From the NCBI RefSeq assembly GCF_005222835.1, contig NZ_STGA01000008.1, positions 62,001 to 126,000 on the forward strand: a stretch of 64,000 nt of DNA, written 5' to 3'. The position numbers and the translations under genes are program-made. Below, one piece after another: positions 58,808 to 64,000 of this stretch. The notes under the pieces were generated by a model. It searched no databases, was not told where the DNA came from, and worked only from the letters and a program-made list of their open reading frames with translations. Source of the stretch: Rhizobium sp. FKY42 (GTDB lineage: Bacteria; Pseudomonadota; Alphaproteobacteria; Rhizobiales; Rhizobiaceae). The first letter of the stretch is position 1. The number at the start of each line of letters is the position of its first letter.

Positions 58808-58937
58808 CGCATGTCTTAGCGAACTGATTGTTTCCGCCAACGGCTTAATTGGCTAGAATTGAAGGAAGACTGCGATAGTCACTCGCGATACCTCAAATGA
58901 ATCCCTGATCCCCGATGCAGAGAAGCGCCGCGATGAT

Positions 58938-60278
58938 ATGCGCGCGCTGGTGCTGGTTCCGGTGTTGAAGCAGGCCCGATCCTCTGCATCTCTCTCTTCG
59001 GACACGGCGACACCTGCGCCGCGGCGATCCGATGAAGCAAGACTTGAAGAAGCGACAGGGTTGGCTCGCGCTATTGACCTTAGTATTGCCCGTGGGCTGA
59101 TCATACCGGTCAGTCAGCCGAAACCCGCGACACTGATTGGGACCGGCAAGATCGAGGAGATCAAGGCTCTTCTGGACGAGAATGACTGTGGTCTGGTGAT
59201 CGTCGATCACCCGTTGACGCCCGTGCAACAGCGCAATCTCGAAAAGGAATGGCAGGCGAAGGTGATTGATCGCACTGGCCTCATTCTCGAGATCTTCGGG
59301 CGACGAGCCTCCACGAAAGAAGGGACGCTTCAGGTAGACCTCGCGCATCTCAACTATCAAAAGGGTCGCCTCGTACGAAGCTGGACCCACCTTGAGCGTC
59401 AGCGCGGTGGTGCGGGCTTCATGGGTGGTCCGGGCGAAACGCAGATCGAAGCTGACCGTCGGCTGCTGCAGGAGCGCATCCTCAAGCTGGAGCGCGAACT
59501 CGAGCAGGTGGTGCGCACTCGGCAGCTGCATAGGGCCAAGCGCCGCAAGGTTCCACATCCGATCGTCGCGCTTGTGGGCTACACCAATGCCGGCAAATCT
59601 ACGCTCTTCAATAGGATCACCGGCGCAGGCGTACTGGCAGAAAACATGTTGTTCGCCACGCTTGATCCAACACTTCGTCGCATGAAGTTGCCGCACGGCC
59701 GAACTGTCATTCTCTCCGATACGGTCGGCTTCATCTCGGACCTTCCCACCCATCTGGTTGCGGCTTTCCGCGCGACGTTGGAAGAAGTGCTAGAGGCGGA
59801 TCTCATTCTCCACGTGCGCGATATGTCTGATCCCGATAACGGCGCACAGTCGGCGGATGTCCTGCGCATTCTCGATGATCTTGGCATCGACGAGAAGGAG
59901 CGCAGCGAGCGCATTATCGAGGTTTGGAACAAGATCGACCGCCTGGAACCCGAGGCGCACGAAGCAGTTGCCGAACGCGCTCTTGGCCGTGAAAACGTCA
60001 TGGCAGTCTCGGCTATTTCCGGTGAGGGCGTCGATCGTTTGATGGACGAGATTTCTCTACGCCTGGCGGGTGTCGTGACTGAAACCACTGTCGTGCTTCC
60101 GCCAGAGAAGCTGTCGCTGATTGCATGGATCTACGAGAACGCCATGGTCGACCAGCGCGAGGACCGGGAAGATGGCTCCGTAGCTTTCGATCTGAGGCTT
60201 TCCGAGCAGCAGGCGAACGCCCTCGAAAGAAAGTTGGGTGTCTTCCCGGTCGCGGAGAAGGAAGATTGGGAGCGGTAA
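58938..60278 (+). CDS. hflX: HflX, ribosome-associated GTPase
   Basis: GTPase that splits stalled ribosomes. 446 residues from ATG 58938: N-terminal HflX domain (about 1-200) with TLIGTGKIEEIK, a helical linker with RGGAGFMGGPGETQIE, and the G domain with G1 GYTNAGKS (about 214), G3 DTVGF and G4 NKID. The first good ATG is used, but it has no ribosome binding site. The frame stays open upstream to 58863, with AAGGA correctly spaced before an ATA codon at 58875. The true start may therefore be there (see findings). Confidence 0.93.
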   Translation: MRALVLVPVLKQARSSASLSSDTATPAPRRSDEARLEEATGLARAIDLSIARGLIIPVSQPKPATLIGTGKIEEIKALLDENDCGLVIVDHPLTPVQQRNLEKEWQAKVIDRTGLILEIFGRRASTKEGTLQVDLAHLNYQKGRLVRSWTHLERQRGGAGFMGGPGETQIEADRRLLQERILKLERELEQVVRTRQLHRAKRRKVPHPIVALVGYTNAGKSTLFNRITGAGVLAENMLFATLDPTLRRMKLPHGRTVILSDTVGFISDLPTHLVAAFRATLEEVLEADLILHVRDMSDPDNGAQSADVLRILDDLGIDEKERSERIIEVWNKIDRLEPEAHEAVAERALGRENVMAVSAISGEGVDRLMDEISLRLAGVVTETTVVLPPEKLSLIAWIYENAMVDQREDREDGSVAFDLRLSEQQANALERKLGVFPVAEKEDWER

Positions 60279-60287
60279 CCCGCTCCC
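60268..60287. terminator. Shared hairpin at the ends of hflX and mazG
   Basis: A perfect 8-bp GGGAGCGG/CCGCTCCC stem with a 4-nt loop spans the hflX stop codon and touches the mazG stop codon. It is the only candidate terminator for both convergent genes. No T run. Confidence 0.55.
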
Positions 60288-61126
60288 TATTCTGCCGCTT
60301 CTTTGGACTTAGCGCGCTTGGCTTCCTGCCAAAACGTCTCCATATCCTCAAGCGAGGCTTCATTAGGCTCCTTTCCCAATTTCTTAAGTTCCATTTCTAT
60401 GTATTTGAAGCGGCTTCGAAATTTAGAATTTGTTCCACGCAAGGCCTGCTCGGGATCGGTTTTAACGTGACGACCGATGTTCACGACCGCAAAAATCAAA
60501 TCTCCGAGTTCGTCTTTTATCTTTTCTGATTGCCCCTCCCGCAGAGCCTCTCGCAATTCTGCGATCTCTTCTTCTATCTTGTCGAGAATTGGTTCGGCTT
60601 CCGACCAGTCGAAGCCGACAGTTGCTGCGCGTTCCTGCAGCTTCAGTGCCTCGACAAGAGCCGGTTGATGCCGAGATACGGAACCCAGAAGGCCGACATT
60701 TTCATCATCAACCATTCCGCGCTTCGCACGCCGCTCGGCGCGATCTTTCTTTTCGGCGGCTTTGATCTGATCCCACTGTAGCTTGACTGCCTCGGGCGTA
60801 TTGACATCAGAACGTGCAAAGACGTGCGGATGACGCCGGATCATTTTCGTTGTGATCGCCTCAACGACATCGGCGAAGCTGAATGCGCCTGCTTCTTCCG
60901 CCATTTGTGCATGGAACACGACCTGAAACAGCAGATCTCCCAACTCATCCTTCAGGTCTTCCAGATCCGCACGCTCGATCGCGTCTGCCACCTCATAGGC
61001 TTCTTCGATCGTGTAGGGTTTTATGGTCTGGAAATCCTGCTTGATATCCCAAGGGCAGCCCGTCTGAGGGTCACGCAGAGATGCCATGAGTTTCAGAAGA
61101 TCGGAGATTTCCTTGGAGGGCTGCAT
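60287..61126 (-). CDS. mazG: MazG, nucleoside triphosphate pyrophosphohydrolase
   Basis: Hydrolyses NTPs and dNTPs to monophosphates, a housecleaning and stress function. 279 residues with two MazG-type helical domains. The first has the CPWDIKQDF segment and the EEAYEVADAIE and LKDELGDLLFQVVFHAQ metal-binding stretches; the second has EEIAELREA and KDELGDLIFAVVNIGRH. ATG 61126 has AAGG eight bases upstream. Follows the deaminase gene by 18 bp on the same strand. Confidence 0.96.
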   Translation of the reverse strand: MQPSKEISDLLKLMASLRDPQTGCPWDIKQDFQTIKPYTIEEAYEVADAIERADLEDLKDELGDLLFQVVFHAQMAEEAGAFSFADVVEAITTKMIRRHPHVFARSDVNTPEAVKLQWDQIKAAEKKDRAERRAKRGMVDDENVGLLGSVSRHQPALVEALKLQERAATVGFDWSEAEPILDKIEEEIAELREALREGQSEKIKDELGDLIFAVVNIGRHVKTDPEQALRGTNSKFRSRFKYIEMELKKLGKEPNEASLEDMETFWQEAKRAKSKEAAE

Positions 61127-61144
61127 TGCCAATACCTTATTCTA

Positions 61145-61768
61145 TCAATTCAGGGGGATGCCATTGTCTGACTTGCTTTGCTGATAGCTGTCCGAGAGTT
61201 CATTATACCGCGCTTTGATAGAATTGATCCGCTCGTGCAGTTCGGTACGGAGTTTCTCTTCCTCGGTATCGGCCATTTCGCTGATCGCGAAGGATTTCCA
61301 GAACGCGTTCTGACGCTTGTAACCGCCGGGCTCCAAGCCGAACACTTCCTTCAGAATTTTCAGATCATGAGGGATGGCAAAGGCGTCACGCGAATCTTCG
61401 TGGCTGAAAAAGAAATAGAAATTATCAAAACCTGCCCAGGTGATCGCCGACATGCACATGGTGCAGGGTTCATGGGTGGACAGGAAAATGAGCTCGCGTG
61501 GGTCCGGCCGCTCCGCCATTTCATAGAAACGCTTCAGCGTGTGGACTTCGCCGTGCCAGAGTGGATTTTCGAGTTCGTTGTTGGTTTCTGCAAGAACCAG
61601 TGAGAGATCCGCCTTGCGAAGGATAGCGGCACCAAACACTTTGTTGCCGAGGGCCACTCCGCGCTCGGTGAGCGGGAGGATATCATTATCGATAACGTCC
61701 AGCAGTCGGGTAGCGATTGTTTTCGGAGTCACGCGCACATGTCCTTTTTTCTGATATTGCTCCACCAT
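61145..61768 (-). CDS. Cytidine/deoxycytidylate deaminase-family protein
   Basis: 207-residue zinc hydrolase of the nucleoside deaminase superfamily. Zinc ligand and catalytic glutamate in WHGEVHT (His72, Glu74), and the two cysteines in HEPCTMC (102 and 105). The N-terminal part (about 1-40) and the C-terminal helical tail (about 165-207) are outside the core. The substrate could be a free nucleoside, guanine or an RNA base; tRNA adenosine deaminase is less likely because of the extra domains. First gene of a unit with mazG. Confidence 0.8.
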   Translation of the reverse strand: MVEQYQKKGHVRVTPKTIATRLLDVIDNDILPLTERGVALGNKVFGAAILRKADLSLVLAETNNELENPLWHGEVHTLKRFYEMAERPDPRELIFLSTHEPCTMCMSAITWAGFDNFYFFFSHEDSRDAFAIPHDLKILKEVFGLEPGGYKRQNAFWKSFAISEMADTEEEKLRTELHERINSIKARYNELSDSYQQSKSDNGIPLN

Positions 61769-62001
61769 ACGACAGGTGTGGACGGCTTGAAAACACCGAT
61801 TCCCCTGGTAGCCCCCGCCACGCAGTGTTGCGTCGAAGGCATATCAGGCTGATTTTCTGTGATTTGGCGCACATTCGGAATGAAAATATCAGAAGTCCGG
61901 TCTCCACGGATTGCTGTTGCTTCTCGATTTTTCATGAAACTGCGATATTAGGTGCAATAACTCATCATTGTGCGAGCGCACAGGAACGACAGGACCCAGT
62001 G

Positions 62002-62316
62002 ATGGCAGAAAAGGTGTTGACCGCGAATCGCCTGACCGACGGCATCGCCGTATGGCTTGACGCGAGTGGAGCGTGGAACGAGGCATTGCAGAGCGCCTTG
62101 GTGGCGCGGCACGCCGAGGCCGTTGCGGCATTGGAAGAAATCGGCAAGCGCGACTTTTCGGCAAATCTTGTCGTTGACGTCAACGTGGTGGACGTGGAAG
62201 AGGTCAGTGGCCTTATCCGTCCTCTGCGTCTTCGTGAACGTATTCGCGCTGCCGGTCCGACGATGGATTACGCCCCCGGTTATAAGCCCGCTGATCCGGC
62301 ATTTATCGCTGCCTGA
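62002..62316 (+). CDS. DUF2849 protein, sulfite-reductase-associated
   Basis: 104-residue protein of the DUF2849 family, found next to cysI in many alphaproteobacteria and thought to support sulfite reduction. Features: LTDGIAVWLDASGAWNEAL near the N-terminus, a central VVDVNVVDVEEV stretch and the C-terminal PTMDYAPGYKP. ATG 62002 has AGGA upstream; a much longer upstream reading frame overlaps the deaminase gene and is rejected. Eight bases before cysI. The siroheme synthase gene that often precedes this pair is not here. Confidence 0.85.
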   Translation: MAEKVLTANRLTDGIAVWLDASGAWNEALQSALVARHAEAVAALEEIGKRDFSANLVVDVNVVDVEEVSGLIRPLRLRERIRAAGPTMDYAPGYKPADPAFIAA

Positions 62317-62324
62317 GGAATTCG

Positions 62325-63995
62325 ATGTATCGTTATGATGAGTTTGACCACGCTTTCGTTTCAAGTCGCGTGGACCAGTTTCGTGATCAGGTCGCGCGCC
62401 GCCTCTCCGGTGAGCTTGCAGAGGATGCATTCAAGCCGCTGCGTCTTATGAATGGCGTGTACCTGCAGCTTCACGCCTATATGCTGCGTGTTGCGATACC
62501 CTATGGCACGCTGAACTCCCGGCAGATGCGGATGCTTGCGCACATCGCGCGCAAGTACGACCGCGGTTACGGCCATTTCACCACGCGCCAGAACATCCAG
62601 TACAACTGGCCGAAGCTTTCCGATACGCCGGACATTCTGTCGGAACTCGCTTCCGTCGAAATGCATGCGTTACAAACGTCCGGCAACTGCATTCGCAATG
62701 TGACCGCTGATCATTTTGCTGGTGCCGCTGCGGACGAGGTGGCCGATCCACGTCCATACGCTGAGATCCTGCGTCAGTGGTCTTCGGTGCATCCCGAATT
62801 CTCGTTCCTGCCACGCAAATTCAAGATTGCGGTGACCGGCGCTGAGCGCGACCGTGCTGCCATTCAGGTTCACGACATCGGCCTGCATCTGAAAAAGAAC
62901 GACAAGGGTGAGATCGGCTTTGCCGTTTACGTCGGTGGTGGCCAGGGTCGCACCCCGATGATCGCAAAGAAAATCCGTGACTTCCTGCCGGAGCAGGATC
63001 TGCTTTCCTACACGACAGCGATCTTGCGCGTTTACAATCTGCACGGTCGCCGTGACAACAAGTACAAGGCGCGCATCAAGATCCTGGTGCACGAGACGGG
63101 AACGGAAGAACTTGCGCGCCAGGTAGAAGCCGAGTTCGCCCAATTGCAGGGTGCCGAACTGAAGCTTCCTGAAGCCGACATCGAGGCGATCAGCACCTAT
63201 TTTGCTCCGCCTGCGCTGGTGGCGCGCCCCGAAGGCTGGGCTCAATTGGCGGGTGCGAAGAAGGCAGACGCTGGTTTTGCGCGGTGGGTTCAACAGAACG
63301 TGCAGCCACACAAGCATCCTGACTACGGCATGGTGACGATTTCGCTCAAGCCAATCGGTGGCGTTCCAGGTGACGCGACCGATGTGCAGATGGATGCTGT
63401 TGCGGACATCGCACAGCAATATGCACAGGATGAAATCCGTATCACGCATGAGCAGAACATTGTCTTGCCGCATGTGGCGCTTGCGGACCTCGAGGCCGTC
63501 TATAAGGCGCTGGTTGCGCAAGGGCTAGCGACGGCCAATGCCGGGCTGATCACCGACATGATCGTCTGTCCCGGTCTTGATTATTGCGCGCTTGCGAATG
63601 CCCGCTCCATTCCGGTCGCGCAGGCGATTTCGCAGCGTTTCGGCTCTGCTGAGCGTCAGGCCGAAATCGGTGAGCTGAAGATCAAGATTTCAGGATGCAT
63701 CAACGCCTGCGGCCATCACCATGTCGGTCATATTGGCCTACTTGGCGTGGAGAAGAAGGGCGCTGAACTCTACCAGATCACGCTGGGCGGTTCGGCGGAT
63801 GAGCATACTTCGATCGGTGAGATCATCGGGCGCGGTTTCGAACCGGAAAAAGTAACCGATGCCGTTGAGAAGATCGTCGATACATATCTTGGCCTTCGAT
63901 TGTCGAAGGAGGAAACCTTCCTTCAGGCCTATCGTCGTGTTGGTCCGCAGCCTTTCAAGGATGCTCTGTATGGCGAAGCGGCACAGGCAGCATAG
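62325..63995 (+). CDS. cysI: CysI-type siroheme sulfite/nitrite reductase
   Basis: Six-electron reductase, most likely of sulfite to sulfide in sulfur assimilation. 556 residues: two ferredoxin-like half domains (NirBD repeats), and the siroheme-4Fe4S ligands CPGLDYC (Cys415 and Cys421) and GCINAC (Cys457 and Cys461). The RHTxTRQNIQ-type segment appears as FTTRQNIQYNWPK near residue 87. A nitrite reductase role cannot be excluded from sequence. Complete; the window ends five bases later. Supplies sulfide for the CysE-derived cysteine pathway. Confidence 0.93.
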   Translation: MYRYDEFDHAFVSSRVDQFRDQVARRLSGELAEDAFKPLRLMNGVYLQLHAYMLRVAIPYGTLNSRQMRMLAHIARKYDRGYGHFTTRQNIQYNWPKLSDTPDILSELASVEMHALQTSGNCIRNVTADHFAGAAADEVADPRPYAEILRQWSSVHPEFSFLPRKFKIAVTGAERDRAAIQVHDIGLHLKKNDKGEIGFAVYVGGGQGRTPMIAKKIRDFLPEQDLLSYTTAILRVYNLHGRRDNKYKARIKILVHETGTEELARQVEAEFAQLQGAELKLPEADIEAISTYFAPPALVARPEGWAQLAGAKKADAGFARWVQQNVQPHKHPDYGMVTISLKPIGGVPGDATDVQMDAVADIAQQYAQDEIRITHEQNIVLPHVALADLEAVYKALVAQGLATANAGLITDMIVCPGLDYCALANARSIPVAQAISQRFGSAERQAEIGELKIKISGCINACGHHHVGHIGLLGVEKKGAELYQITLGGSADEHTSIGEIIGRGFEPEKVTDAVEKIVDTYLGLRLSKEETFLQAYRRVGPQPFKDALYGEAAQAA

Positions 63996-64000
63996 GTTTA

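Noticed and set aside
61717-62001. Upstream extension of the DUF2849 reading frame by 95 codons
   Set aside because: The extra part overlaps the divergent deaminase gene and has a Cys/Arg/His-rich non-protein-like composition. The ATG at 62002 has a good ribosome binding site.

Overview
The window is a 64 kb stretch of core chromosome from an alphaproteobacterium of the order Hyphomicrobiales, most likely family Rhizobiaceae (the Agrobacterium/Rhizobium/Sinorhizobium group). The evidence is gene content and order: an aap general amino acid ABC transporter divergent from metC, a dusB-ntrB-ntrC-ntrY-ntrX-trkA-hfq-hflX run, a fused ispDF, a pyruvate dehydrogenase E1 beta subunit with its own lipoyl domain, LpxI in place of LpxH, an EipB homologue, a LexA box of the alphaproteobacterial GAAC-N7-GAAC type, and an intergenic repeat resembling the Rhizobium mosaic element RIME1. 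The genus cannot be fixed from the sequence alone. I see no rRNA, tRNA, CRISPR array, insertion sequence, prophage or plasmid function, and coding density is high throughout.

Layout. 1-6.6 kb: the start of aapQ and all of aapJ (minus strand), metC, an FAD monooxygenase with a small zinc-ribbon protein, an alpha/beta hydrolase, cysE and a DUF3126 protein. 6.8-11.6 kb: a phasin, clpS-clpA and the azlC-azlD exporter pair. 11.6-14.5 kb: a tightly overlapping minus-strand unit (ridA, a glycerophosphodiester phosphodiesterase, a COG3146 acyltransferase-like protein, a HIT protein). 14.6-15.8 kb: eipB and a small secreted protein. 16-29.2 kb: the long translation and envelope run rpsB-tsf-pyrH-frr-uppS-cdsA-rseP-bamA-lpxD-fabZ-lpxA-lpxI-lpxB. 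It joins protein synthesis, phospholipid and undecaprenyl carrier synthesis, outer-membrane protein assembly and lipid A synthesis.

29.3-38.2 kb: gltA (minus), comEC, lexA (minus, with its SOS operator visible), a VOC-fold protein, a chorismate-lyase-like protein, kdsA (Kdo for lipopolysaccharide) and eno. 38.2-47.5 kb: a RIME1-like repeat, ftsB, and a pyruvate dehydrogenase locus (pdhA-pdhB-pdhC, an SGNH esterase, a YdcH-like protein, lpdA, a small membrane protein, lipA). Enolase, the PDH complex, the lipoyl synthase that builds its cofactor, and citrate synthase upstream together connect lower glycolysis to the TCA cycle. 47.4-49.2 kb: cinA and ispDF on the minus strand.

49.3-61.8 kb: the nitrogen-regulation block. 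dusB leads into the NtrBC system, followed by NtrYX, the TrkA potassium-uptake subunit, the RNA chaperone Hfq and the GTPase HflX. mazG and a deaminase converge from the other strand. 62-64 kb: a DUF2849 protein and the siroheme-dependent sulfite/nitrite reductase cysI, which ends 5 bases before the window does.

No convincing undescribed system is visible. The observations most worth a second look are the HflX start region (a strong ribosome binding site correctly placed before an ATA codon), the loss of GAFTGA in NtrX, the RIME1-like element, the structured leader before bamA, and a palindrome upstream of the phasin promoter region. Several conserved but uncharacterised pairs are also worth follow-up: VOC plus chorismate-lyase-like, monooxygenase plus zinc ribbon, and ridA-ugpQ-COG3146-HIT.
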